A stretch of DNA of 64,000 bases. It comes from an uncultured Acetatifactor sp. GTDB lineage: Bacteria; Bacillota; Clostridia; Lachnospirales; Lachnospiraceae. Shown one piece after another: positions 44,227 to 51,824 of this stretch. The position numbers and the translations under genes were made by a program. The notes under the pieces are model-generated. The model searched no databases. It was given only the letters and a program-made list of their open reading frames with translations, and had not been told where the DNA came from. Position 1 is the stretch's first letter. The number at the start of each line of letters is the position of its first letter. The stretch is taken from the NCBI GenBank assembly GCA_934426825.1, contig CAKRYI010000009.1, positions 1-64,000 on the forward strand, read 5' to 3'.

Positions 44227-45249
44227 ATGAAAAAGGATACGAGGCGGAACAGTTTTCTGCTGTTTCTGACGGCAACCATCTGGGGACTTGCCTTTGTGTC
44301 CCAGAGCAAGGCGATGGACTATATGGGGCCGCTTACGTTTCACGGCGTCCGTTGCCTGATTGGTACATTGACGCTGGTGGTTTATATTCTGATAAAGCAG
44401 TTGTGCACGGGAAACGGTGCAAAAGCGCTTTCCGGGGAAAATGTAACTTCGGAGGAAAAAATCAATTCAGGAAAGAACAGCATTCCATGGAAGAATAGCA
44501 TTCCATGGAAGAACAGCATTCCATGGAAGAATAGCATTCCATGGAAGACCCAGCTGCAGGCAGGTTTGTGGTGCGGTCTGGCGTTTACCGTAGCCGGAGC
44601 ACTTCAGCAGGTGGGAATCCAGTATACATCCGTGGGAAAAGCCGGTTTTATCACCACTCTGTATATTATCTTTGTTCCCATTCTGGGCATTTTTATCGGC
44701 AAAAAAATAGCGCTGCCCGTGTGGGTCGGCGCGGTAATGGCGGCTGTGGGAATGTATCTTTTGTGCATGTCGGAGAGCCTTTCCCTCGGAAAAGGGGATA
44801 TTTTAATCTTTCTGTGTGCCATTGCATTTGCGATACATATCCTGTTGGTGGATTATTATTCTCCCAAGGTTGACGGTGCGGTTTTGGCATGCACCCAATT
44901 TTTTGTGTGCGGCGTCCTGTGCACAATCGGTGCGCTGCTTTGGGAACACCCGTCCATTGCACAGATTCAGGACGGCATCGGAGCAATTTTGTATGCCGGA
45001 GTGCTGAGCTGCGGCGTGGCGTACACCTTGCAGATTGTCGGACAGAGGGACGTAAATCCCACCGTTGCGGCACTGATTATGAGTCTGGAGTCGGTTATCA
45101 GTACAGTGGCGGCGTGGGTCGCTTACAAAATCGGATTTCTTACCACAGACCAGACACTTACGACCAGGCAGATTATGGGCTGCGTCATTGTATTTGCAGC
45201 AGTGATTCTGGTGCAGCTTCCGATAGGAAAAAAACAACGCAGGCAATAA
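44227..45249 (+). CDS. EamA/DMT-family transporter with repeat-expanded loop
   Basis: 340 residues with ten predicted spans in two EamA repeats (FLTATIWGLAFVSQSKAMDY at the start; IFLCAIAFAIHILLVDYYSP in the second). The loop between spans 2 and 3 carries four tandem copies of NSIPWK. These come from an 18-bp DNA repeat and lengthen the loop by about 24 residues over the family norm. The substrate is unknown; relatives export amino acids or metabolites. The gene follows aroK by six bases and ends at a strong hairpin. Confidence 0.88.
   Translation: MKKDTRRNSFLLFLTATIWGLAFVSQSKAMDYMGPLTFHGVRCLIGTLTLVVYILIKQLCTGNGAKALSGENVTSEEKINSGKNSIPWKNSIPWKNSIPWKNSIPWKTQLQAGLWCGLAFTVAGALQQVGIQYTSVGKAGFITTLYIIFVPILGIFIGKKIALPVWVGAVMAAVGMYLLCMSESLSLGKGDILIFLCAIAFAIHILLVDYYSPKVDGAVLACTQFFVCGVLCTIGALLWEHPSIAQIQDGIGAILYAGVLSCGVAYTLQIVGQRDVNPTVAALIMSLESVISTVAAWVAYKIGFLTTDQTLTTRQIMGCVIVFAAVILVQLPIGKKQRRQ
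44476..44547 (+). repeat. In-frame 18-bp tandem repeat, four units
   Basis: AAYAGCATTCCATGGAAG repeated four times (44476, 44494, 44512, 44530), with C and T alternating. The array thus looks like a doubled 36-bp unit. It encodes NSIPWK each time. Confidence 0.95.
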
Positions 45250-45255
45250 GAAACA

Positions 45256-45308
45256 AAATAAGTCCCCGAACCAAGGCAGCCACCCTGCCCTAGTCCGGGA
45301 ACCTATTT
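45256..45308. terminator. Bidirectional terminator hairpin
   Basis: A long GC-rich stem (AGTCCCCGAACCAAGGCAG with CTGCCCTAGTCCGGGAAC) is flanked by A-rich and T-rich sides. It lies between the EamA gene and the convergent minus-strand gene. Confidence 0.75.
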
Positions 45309-45312
45309 CAGG

Positions 45313-45540
45313 TTAGTGATATTCTCTGGTCTGATACTGGAAGGTCACAAGACGTCCGTCCGGTCCATAGGTTGTAGTGTTACATTCTGTAGGAGCACTT
45401 TTTTCTTTCTCAACGGCTTTTTGCAGAATCTGAGAGAAAAACAAATCACTCTTTTTCTGACCGAAGCCGGAGTCCGGTGTTTTGCTGTCATTACGTTGCA
45501 ATTCCCTTTCCTTCGTAATCGCTAATACCGAGTTTACCAT
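45313..45540 (-). CDS. Small conserved-looking soluble protein
   Basis: 75 residues from ATG at 45540: MVNSVLAITKERELQRNDSK, then SGFGQKKSDLFFSQILQKAV, ending TYGPDGRLVTFQYQTREYH. I recall similar small proteins in Lachnospiraceae but know no function. The frame is open to 45717. A strong AAGGAGGG about 40 bases upstream of the ATG, just before ATTGTC, suggests translation may begin earlier, perhaps at a rare start codon (IVAESGLRSSFMVNS). It ends at the bidirectional terminator. Confidence 0.65.
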   Translation of the reverse strand: MVNSVLAITKERELQRNDSKTPDSGFGQKKSDLFFSQILQKAVEKEKSAPTECNTTTYGPDGRLVTFQYQTREYH

Positions 45541-45683
45541 AAAAGAACTTCTTAATCCGCTTTCTGCGACAATCCCTCCTTGGATATGTATTTCAACAGT
45601 AGCTGCCCTTTTAATAACTCCCTTTCTATTATATATATCGGTACTGTTTTCTGGAACTTTAGACCTATTTTTGAAAAGCCTGT

Positions 45684-45712
45684 ACATAAATTTCGTGACC
45701 GGGCAGATACTA
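45684..45712 (+). promoter_or_regulatory. Possible sigma-G promoter of spoVAE
   Basis: ACATA (45684-45688) and GATACTA (45706-45712), spacing 17, the same spacing as the spoVAB promoter. The -10 matches CATWHTA at six of seven positions. Confidence 0.4.
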
Positions 45713-45735
45713 TGCAAAAAAGGGAGTGAGTTTGG

Positions 45736-46092
45736 ATGGATTATATCAATGCGTTCTGGGTGGGCGGGCTGATTTGTGCCCTTGTACAGATTTTAATGGA
45801 AAAAACAAAGATGATGCCGGGCAGAATTATGGTGACGCTGGTGGTCACCGGAGCGGTGCTTAGCGTCCTTGGCTGGTACGAACCTTTTCAGGAATTTGCG
45901 GGGGCGGGCGCAAGCGTTCCCCTTCTCGGATTCGGCAATGTGTTGATGAAGGGGGTAAAAGAGGCGCTCAAAGAACAGGGATTCTTGGGACTGTTTGCCG
46001 GAGGATTCAAGGCAGGCGCGGTGGGAACCTCGGCGGCGCTGATTTTCGGCTACCTTGCAAGTATTCTTTTTAAACCCAAAATGAAAAAGTAA
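45736..46092 (+). CDS. spoVAE: Stage V sporulation protein AE
   Basis: A 118-residue membrane protein with about four spans, matching the SpoVAEb type. FWVGGLICALVQILMEKTKMMPGRIMVTLVV, PFQEFAGAGASVPLLGFGNVLMKGV and GLFAGGFKAGAVGTSAALIFGYL are characteristic. It is part of the dipicolinic acid channel with SpoVAC and SpoVAD. GGGAG lies 11 bases upstream of the ATG. It stands alone. Confidence 0.92.
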   Translation: MDYINAFWVGGLICALVQILMEKTKMMPGRIMVTLVVTGAVLSVLGWYEPFQEFAGAGASVPLLGFGNVLMKGVKEALKEQGFLGLFAGGFKAGAVGTSAALIFGYLASILFKPKMKK

Positions 46093-46132
46093 CGTGGCAG
46101 CAAAAGTGTTGCAAAAAACCTACAAAAAGCTG

Positions 46133-46633
46133 TTACAGTTTTTCAAAAGGAATGTCGTTTTGGGCAAGAAAATGGGCAATGGCATTATCCCATATCGTGT
46201 CGGGCTCTTTGTCTAAACTGAAAGAATGGTAGGAGGTTCCGGTCGTCAGAATCGTCTTACTGCCGTCAAAACGGATATTTAACACAAGCGACTTGATTTG
46301 GGAAATGTCCGTGAGGTGATTTTGCCCCGTGAGCAGGGCGCTCGCCTTTTCCGGTTTCAAATGCAGTACGAACTTAAAGAAAAGGGGTGTGTTTTTTCCT
46401 TTTATGAGGTGAAAGCACAGTCCTTTTGTTTCGCTCCACGGCTGAAATTCGTAGGGGAGATTGTCCGAAGTCCGCTCCTCTGCGGGAAAAAAATCTGCGT
46501 TGATATGACCGTCAATCGTGTATGTGACGGAAGTCTGAATCACCGCTTCCTCCAACAGAAAACCATCGAAAGTGTCTCCTGCCAGAAAACGGTTCATAAA
46601 TGTTTTGGTGGAAGTAATCTGTAATGCTACCAT
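46133..46633 (-). CDS. Uncharacterised protein (DUF5721-like)
   Basis: 166 residues from ATG at 46633, with GAGGA well placed upstream; the frame is open to a TTG at 46732. It reads MVALQITSTKTFMNRFLAGD at the start. A basic middle includes WSETKGLCFHLIKGKNTPLFFKFVLHL, then NIRFDGSKTILTTGTSYHSFSLDKEPDTIWD. It looks like an alpha/beta cytoplasmic protein with no catalytic motif I can name. The DUF name is from memory. It is convergent with spoVAE. Confidence 0.7.
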   Translation of the reverse strand: MVALQITSTKTFMNRFLAGDTFDGFLLEEAVIQTSVTYTIDGHINADFFPAEERTSDNLPYEFQPWSETKGLCFHLIKGKNTPLFFKFVLHLKPEKASALLTGQNHLTDISQIKSLVLNIRFDGSKTILTTGTSYHSFSLDKEPDTIWDNAIAHFLAQNDIPFEKL

Positions 46634-46735
46634 GAAAATCCTCGCTTTGTCTAAGGCGTTTTGCCCGTTTCTTTGATTATAGTATAAAAAATAGAAAATT
46701 CCTATAAAATATTTGTAATTATTTTCTTCCAAGGG

Positions 46736-46764
46736 TTTACTAACAAGATACGATATGCTATCAT
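46736..46764 (+). promoter_or_regulatory. Possible promoter of degV
   Basis: TTTACT (46736-46741) and TATCAT (46759-46764), spacing 17. TTTACTA and TAGTAAA form an inverted repeat around it. Confidence 0.4.
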
Positions 46765-46820
46765 ATATGGTAATGTAAACTACATAGTAAATTTATAAAA
46801 ACAGGATTGGAGAGACCGGT

Positions 46821-47657
46821 ATGTCATATAAAATCGTGGTGGACAGTTGTTGTGAATTGCCCAAGGAATTACTGGAGGATGCAAGATTTGAGATTGTGCC
46901 CCTGCAGTTGGAGGTTGGAGACTACAAAGTTCCGGATGACGAGAATTTTAATCAGGCAGAATTTCTGCGGAAGGTGGCAGAGTGCCCTACCTGCCCGAAA
47001 TCGGCGTGTCCTTCTCCCCACCAATATATGGAAGCATACCATGCGGATGCAGACCACATATATGTCGTGACGCTCTCCTCCCACCTGAGCGGAAGTTACA
47101 ACAGCGCCATTCTTGGGAAAAATCTGTATCATGAAAAATACGGAAACAAGCAGATTCATGTGGTTGACTCCGAATCGGCAAGCAGCGGCGAAACCCAGAT
47201 TGTGTTAAAACTGATGGAATTAGAGGAAAAGGGACTTCCCTTTGAGGAGATTGTGGAGCAGATAGAGGCATTCCGCAGCAGTATTCACACGTATTTTGTG
47301 CTGGATAATTTAGAGACCTTGCGGAAGAACGGCAGACTCACCGGTGTGAAGGCGCTGGTTGCGTCCACTCTCAATATCAAACCCATTATGGCGGGGGATA
47401 AAGGAACCATTGTCCAGAGAGGTCAGTCCATTGGTATGAAAAAAGCCCTTGGCAAAATGGCGGACATGATTGTGTCGGAGGTGAACAATCATGCCGGCAG
47501 AAGACTGATGATTACACACTGCAATGCACCCGCAAGAGCGGAACTGGTGCGTGACCTGGTTATGGCAAAAGCCAAATTTAAAGAGTGTATTATCATGGAC
47601 ACCAGAGGCATCAGCAGCATGTATGCCAATGACGGCGGCATTATTGTGACAGATTAG
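46821..47657 (+). CDS. DegV-family fatty-acid-binding protein
   Basis: 278 residues. The N-terminus YKIVVDSCCELPKELL, the segment VVTLSSHLSGSYNSA with the lipid-contacting serine, and VVDSESASSGETQIVLKLMEL match the family. So do FVLDNLETLRKNGRLTGVKALV and the C-terminal GGIIVTD. DegV/FakB proteins hold a fatty acid for a kinase (FakA) that phosphorylates it for lipid synthesis. No fakA gene is adjacent. An unusual cysteine cluster (AECPTCPKSACPSP, about 54-67) marks this subgroup. The 3' end overlaps the convergent regulator gene by 17 bases. Confidence 0.92.
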   Translation: MSYKIVVDSCCELPKELLEDARFEIVPLQLEVGDYKVPDDENFNQAEFLRKVAECPTCPKSACPSPHQYMEAYHADADHIYVVTLSSHLSGSYNSAILGKNLYHEKYGNKQIHVVDSESASSGETQIVLKLMELEEKGLPFEEIVEQIEAFRSSIHTYFVLDNLETLRKNGRLTGVKALVASTLNIKPIMAGDKGTIVQRGQSIGMKKALGKMADMIVSEVNNHAGRRLMITHCNAPARAELVRDLVMAKAKFKECIIMDTRGISSMYANDGGIIVTD

Positions 47658-48357
47658 AGAAATATTCAAACTGCATTTTGGCATAAGCCATGCAGTTGCG
47701 GTGAATTTTGAAAACTGCCCCGTCGCTCATGGTTGCCTTGCCAAAGGACAGCTTGCGAATGTAGCGGCAGTTTACAATCGCCTTTGCCGAACACCCCAAA
47801 AAAGAGGGAAATGTCTCAATCTGGGAAAATAGATTGGAAATGTCGGTGGCAATATTGATTTGCCGCCCGTCCGTGAGAAATACGACAGTGTTTCTTTTTT
47901 TTCCGGTGGCATAGAGAATATCGGACTCCTGGACATAGAAAGTTTCTTTGTCCGTGCGGAGCTCAATCAGGGAGTCTGCAGAATCCTTGATTTGTAAGGC
48001 GTGCTCAATGCTTTCCGTGAGAGCATCCGCCTTAATAGGTTTTTCCAGAAAAAAGACATTCTCCGGGAAAGAGTGTTTGCGGTAATCAATGTCCGAGCAG
48101 CACATGACAATGGGCGCATTTACTCCAAGAGCAATGAGCCGATTGGCCACGTCAATGCCGGTGATACCTTCCGTTTTACACATATCAATGTAAAACGCAT
48201 CATACTGCATGGGATTGGCTAAGAGACTTTCGCAATTCCCGAAGGAATCCGTGTACAGATTACAGGAAGAATCCTTTCGGCGGTCAGCCTCCCTTTTCAA
48301 TAATCGTTCCATCTGATGGCGGTCAGCCATGTTATCATCACAAACAGCAATGTGCAT
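47641..48357 (-). CDS. LytTR-family response regulator
   Basis: 238 residues. The receiver domain has CDDN at the N-terminus and the phospho-acceptor in DAFYIDMCKTEGITGID. The conserved lysine lies in FLEKPIKADALTESI. The C-terminal LytTR DNA-binding domain reads DILYATGKKRNTVVFLTDGRQINIATDI and CSAKAIVNCRYIRKL. Such regulators often control secreted peptides or cell-surface genes. No histidine kinase is adjacent, so it is an orphan here. It overlaps the degV end. Confidence 0.9.
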   Translation of the reverse strand: MHIAVCDDNMADRHQMERLLKREADRRKDSSCNLYTDSFGNCESLLANPMQYDAFYIDMCKTEGITGIDVANRLIALGVNAPIVMCCSDIDYRKHSFPENVFFLEKPIKADALTESIEHALQIKDSADSLIELRTDKETFYVQESDILYATGKKRNTVVFLTDGRQINIATDISNLFSQIETFPSFLGCSAKAIVNCRYIRKLSFGKATMSDGAVFKIHRNCMAYAKMQFEYFSNLSQ

Positions 48358-48394
48358 ACTATCACTTCCTCTTTCGCAGTGTTACATTCATTTC

Positions 48395-48676
48395 CTATGA
48401 AAAGATTTGATAGAAATAAGCAAACAGGCAGACCTGAAGAATAAAAATGGCAGGCATGCCGTATTTAAAATACCAGTGCTTGGTCTTGTGGCGGAAATGC
48501 TGCATACCAAGAATACAGCCAAGGCTTCCGCCGATTATGGCGGTGAAAAAAAGAGAAGCCTCCGAGATGCGCCAGGCACCCCGGATGGCTCTTTTTTTAT
48601 CTATGCCCATGATTGCAAATCCCACCAGATTGACAATAATCAGATACAGAATCAAAACTGACAGTAATATTTTCAT
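48395..48676 (-). CDS. DUF1294 membrane protein
   Basis: About 93 residues: MKILLSVLILYLIIVNLVGF as a first span, then GIDKKRAIRGAWRISEASLFFTAIIGGSLGCILGM with the family core, then KTKHWYFKYGMPAIFILQVCLFAYF. Three spans are expected. DUF1294 proteins are widespread and uncharacterised. The start could also be ATG at 48682. It is in line with the LytTR gene upstream on this strand. Confidence 0.85.
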   Translation of the reverse strand: MKILLSVLILYLIIVNLVGFAIMGIDKKRAIRGAWRISEASLFFTAIIGGSLGCILGMQHFRHKTKHWYFKYGMPAIFILQVCLFAYFYQIFS

Positions 48677-48696
48677 AGACACCTCTTACAGGTTTA

Positions 48697-49920
48697 TTAG
48701 TTGGACTTATTGTTCTGCTCCTGCATCTTCATAGCCCTTACCTTTAAGGACAGACCGAACAGATTGATAAAGCCCTCAGCGTCGTGATGGTCGTACAAAT
48801 CACCGGTGGTAAAGGAAGCCAGATTCTCGTTGTACAGAGAGTAAGGAGAGGTGGTTCCCGCCTTGATGATGTTGCCCTTGTAGAGCTTGAATTTAACTTC
48901 GCCGGTTACATATTCCTGAGTCTTTTCAACGAATGCCTGCTCAGCCTCACGCAGAGGAGTGAACCATTTGCCTTCGTATACAAGACTTGCAAAACGGCTG
49001 CCGATTTCTTTCTTGACAGCGTAGGTATCGCGGTCGAGAATCAGTTCCTCAAGCTGCTGGTGAGCCTCCATGAGAATGGTTCCGCCGGGGGTCTCGTAAA
49101 CACCACGGGACTTCATGCCGACTACACGGTTCTCCACAATATCAATGATACCGATACCGTGCTTGCCGCCTAATTTGTTCAGGGTGCGGATGATGTCAGA
49201 TACCTTCATGGCCTTGCCGTTTACGGAGGTAGGAACACCCTTTTCAAAAGTCATGGTAACATATTCGCCCTCATCCGGTGCTTTTTCGGGAGTGGTTCCC
49301 AAAACTAACAGATGGTCGTAGTTCGGTTCGTTTGCCGGATCCTCAAGCTCCAGACCTTCGTGGCTGATGTGCCAGATGTTACGGTCACGGCTGTAGGAGG
49401 AATCGGTAGAGAAAGGAAGGTGAATACCGTGTGCCTTGCAGTATTCGATTTCGGATTCACGGGAATCCATTTTCCACTTGTCACTTCTCCAGGGAGCGAT
49501 GATTTTGATGTCGGGAGCCAGAGCCTTGATACCAAGCTCAAAACGAATCTGGTCGTTACCTTTTCCGGTTGCACCGTGGCAGATGGCAACAGCGCCTTCT
49601 TTTCTTGCAATCTCAACCAGCTTCTTGGCAATCAAAGGTCTTGCCATGGAAGTTCCCAACAGATATTTGTTCTCGTAAACGGCATGAGCCTGTACACAGG
49701 GAACAATGTAGTCATCGCAGAATTCATCAATTACGTTCTCAATATACAGCTTGGATGCGCCGCAGGATTTTGCTCTCTCGTCCAGTCCGTTTAATTCCTC
49801 TTCCTGACCGCAGTCGATGCAGACGCAGATAACTTCGTACCCGAAATTCTCCTTTAACCAAGGGATGATGGCGGTGGTGTCCAGTCCGCCGGAGTACGCT
49901 AAAATTACTTTTTCCTTCAT
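48697..49920 (-). CDS. argG: Argininosuccinate synthase
   Basis: 407 residues from ATG at 49920; the frame is open to 50154 but GGAGGC and the family N-terminus (KEKVILAYSGGLDTTAIIPWL) fix this start. The PP-loop is AYSGGLDTT. CHGATGKGNDQIRFELG, IAPWRSDKW and WHISHEGLELEDP are conserved. It joins citrulline and aspartate with ATP in arginine synthesis. No argH is in the window. Its promoter region carries the same ArgR-like sequences as the argC promoter region. Confidence 0.97.
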   Translation of the reverse strand: MKEKVILAYSGGLDTTAIIPWLKENFGYEVICVCIDCGQEEELNGLDERAKSCGASKLYIENVIDEFCDDYIVPCVQAHAVYENKYLLGTSMARPLIAKKLVEIARKEGAVAICHGATGKGNDQIRFELGIKALAPDIKIIAPWRSDKWKMDSRESEIEYCKAHGIHLPFSTDSSYSRDRNIWHISHEGLELEDPANEPNYDHLLVLGTTPEKAPDEGEYVTMTFEKGVPTSVNGKAMKVSDIIRTLNKLGGKHGIGIIDIVENRVVGMKSRGVYETPGGTILMEAHQQLEELILDRDTYAVKKEIGSRFASLVYEGKWFTPLREAEQAFVEKTQEYVTGEVKFKLYKGNIIKAGTTSPYSLYNENLASFTTGDLYDHHDAEGFINLFGLSLKVRAMKMQEQNNKSN

Positions 49921-49975
49921 AAAAAAATGCCTCCGTTCGTGGTATGTATTGTGTGTTTCATATTTATCTGAGAAC

Positions 49976-50098
49976 ACTATACAACAGCCGGAATGGAAAA
50001 GCAAGTATAAATATGTATAATTTAAAATACATGTTGCATAAAAATAAGATAAATATACACAAAAATGTATAAAATATGGATTATACGAATAAATATGC
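49976..50098 (-). promoter_or_regulatory. argG promoter and ArgR-like operator array
   Basis: On the minus strand TTGCTT (49999-50004) and TATAGT (49976-49981) are 17 bases apart. Upstream, 50005-50098 is packed with AT-rich ARG-box-like words. TGCATAAAAATAA (50035-50047) and GAATAAATATGC (50087-50098) recur exactly in the argC control region. ArgR repression by arginine is inferred from the shared words. Confidence 0.7.
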
Positions 50099-50190
50099 AA
50101 AAGATTGTGGGGGTTCATGCAAAAGGGAGGGGGAGGGGAAAATGGATAGTGCATTTAGGGGGAGGGTGCGGTACAATGAAGGAGGCGTAA

Positions 50191-50318
50191 ACAAATATTC
50201 CCACTCAGTTACGCTCTCGCTCCGTAAAAAACGTAGCGGTACGTACAGATTTTCGTTCGCTGACACTCCGAAAATCCTAGTACCGACGTTTTTTAAGGAA
50301 CTTCGTGGGAATATTTGT
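50191..50318. repeat. 128-bp palindromic (MITE-like) element
   Basis: The ends ACAAATATTCCCAC (50191-50204) and GTGGGAATATTTGT (50305-50318) are a perfect 14-bp inverted repeat. Inside, AAAAAACGT-CGGTAC and GTACCGACGTTTTTT, and GATTTTCG and CGAAAATC, also pair, so the whole element can fold into one long hairpin. No ORF is contained. It separates the arg operator region from capA. Confidence 0.75.
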
Positions 50319-50398
50319 TCTACGGTGAGGCAAGTGTGGAGGGCTCAGAAGAGCTGTTTTATAATTTTATATTTGAAAAAGCTGGAGAGATAAAAGAG

Positions 50399-51781
50399 AT
50401 GAGAAAAGGGATTGGTGGCATAAAGGGAAAATGGATGAGAGTAGCTGCAATATTGGTGGCTGGGGTGTTGTTGTGCACTGGCTGTGGGAATGGAAGCGGT
50501 GATGCGGAGACGGTACGGGAAAGTACGGAATGGCAGGATGAGAATATTACCGCTGAAACAGAAGGAGGGCAGCAAAGTGGTTCAGCAGATGGGAATGACG
50601 GCGAAACACAAACCATAGATGCAGAGGGATATGACAGTGAAGGCTTATGGGATGCGAATGCTACCGTCCAAACAGATGGAGAGACGCAGAATGACGAGAC
50701 AGTCGTATCAGCGGAGGATGAGGCGGAGGGAGAGGCGCAGGATGGCGCTACTGTGTCCCTTGTGATGGTGGGGGATATTCTGTTACATACTCCGGTGGCG
50801 GAGAGTGGATTAAGGGTGGATGGCAGTTATGATTTTGCGCCATTGTTTGCAAATGTGGCGGATAAGATAGAGAGTGCGGATTTGGCGCTGGTGAATCAGG
50901 AGGTTATCATAGGAGGGGAAGAACTGGGTATTACGGGTTATCCCTGTTTTAATGCACCCTATGAACTGGGGGATGCGCTGGCGGACACCGGGTTTAATGT
51001 GATTCTTCATGCTACGAATCACGTGATGGATAAAGGAAAGAAGGGGGTTTTGAACTGTCTTGAGTTCTGGAATACCAATTATCCGCAGATGCCGGTTTTG
51101 GGAATCCATGAGAGCGAAGAGGATGCGGAGAAGATATATATTTATGAACAGGACGGAATGAAGATTGCAATTCTGAATTATACTTACGGAACCAACGGAA
51201 TTGCGCTTCCCTCGGATATGCCCTATGCGGTGGATTTGCTGGAGGAGGAAAAGGTAAAGCGGGATTTGGAGAAAGCACGGGAATTGGCGGATTTTGTAAT
51301 CGTCTGCCCGCATTGGGGAACGGAGTACAGTCTGGGCATTTCCGCACAGCAGGAGAAGTGGACGAGACTCTTTCTGGAAAACGGCGTGGATTTGGTTATC
51401 GGAACCCATCCTCACGTTATCGAGCCGGTGGAATGGGTGACGGACGGGGACGGAAGGGAAATGCTGGTGTATTATTCTCTTGGAAATTTTGTGAACTGGA
51501 CATCCGGAACCGGGGATGGAGTTGCCAACCGGATGGTGGGCGGTATGGCGGAGGTGGAACTGAGCCGGAATGAACAGGGAGAGGTAACGATTTCCGATTA
51601 TGACGTGGAGCCGCTGGTCTGCCACTTGGAAAAGGGACAGGGCGGTGTGACAACCTATTTTCTGAAAGATTATTCGGAGGAAATGGCGCAGAAAAATGAA
51701 ATTCGTAAGCAGGATTCTGCATTTTCCTTTGCATATTGTCTGAATTTGTGTGAAAATGTATGGGGAACACTTGTGGAATAA
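50399..51781 (+). CDS. CapA-family metallophosphatase-like lipoprotein
   Basis: 460 residues from ATG at 50399, which has GGAGAG nine bases upstream. The signal VAAILVAGVLLCTGC has a probable lipid-modified Cys, followed by an acidic Glu/Asp/Thr-rich linker (about 35-115). The CapA/PgsA domain starts at LVMVGDILLHTPV. It contains ADLALVNQEVIIGG, HATNHVMDKGKKGVLNC, VIVCPHWGTEY, VIGTHPHVIEPVEW and YSLGNFVNW, which carry the metal ligands of the calcineurin-like fold. Family members take part in poly-gamma-glutamate or other capsule work. No capB or capC is nearby. Confidence 0.88.
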   Translation: MRKGIGGIKGKWMRVAAILVAGVLLCTGCGNGSGDAETVRESTEWQDENITAETEGGQQSGSADGNDGETQTIDAEGYDSEGLWDANATVQTDGETQNDETVVSAEDEAEGEAQDGATVSLVMVGDILLHTPVAESGLRVDGSYDFAPLFANVADKIESADLALVNQEVIIGGEELGITGYPCFNAPYELGDALADTGFNVILHATNHVMDKGKKGVLNCLEFWNTNYPQMPVLGIHESEEDAEKIYIYEQDGMKIAILNYTYGTNGIALPSDMPYAVDLLEEEKVKRDLEKARELADFVIVCPHWGTEYSLGISAQQEKWTRLFLENGVDLVIGTHPHVIEPVEWVTDGDGREMLVYYSLGNFVNWTSGTGDGVANRMVGGMAEVELSRNEQGEVTISDYDVEPLVCHLEKGQGGVTTYFLKDYSEEMAQKNEIRKQDSAFSFAYCLNLCENVWGTLVE

Positions 51782-51824
51782 TATAGAAGAAACAGAAAAT
51801 CAGCAGCAGAGAAAAGGAATCAAC

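Noticed and set aside
44476..44547. 18-bp repeats as a regulatory array
   Set aside because: They are in frame, encode NSIPWK each time and lie inside an intact transporter gene.
50076..50393. 105-residue plus-strand frame before capA
   Set aside because: It runs through the ARG-box region and the palindrome and has no ribosome-binding site.
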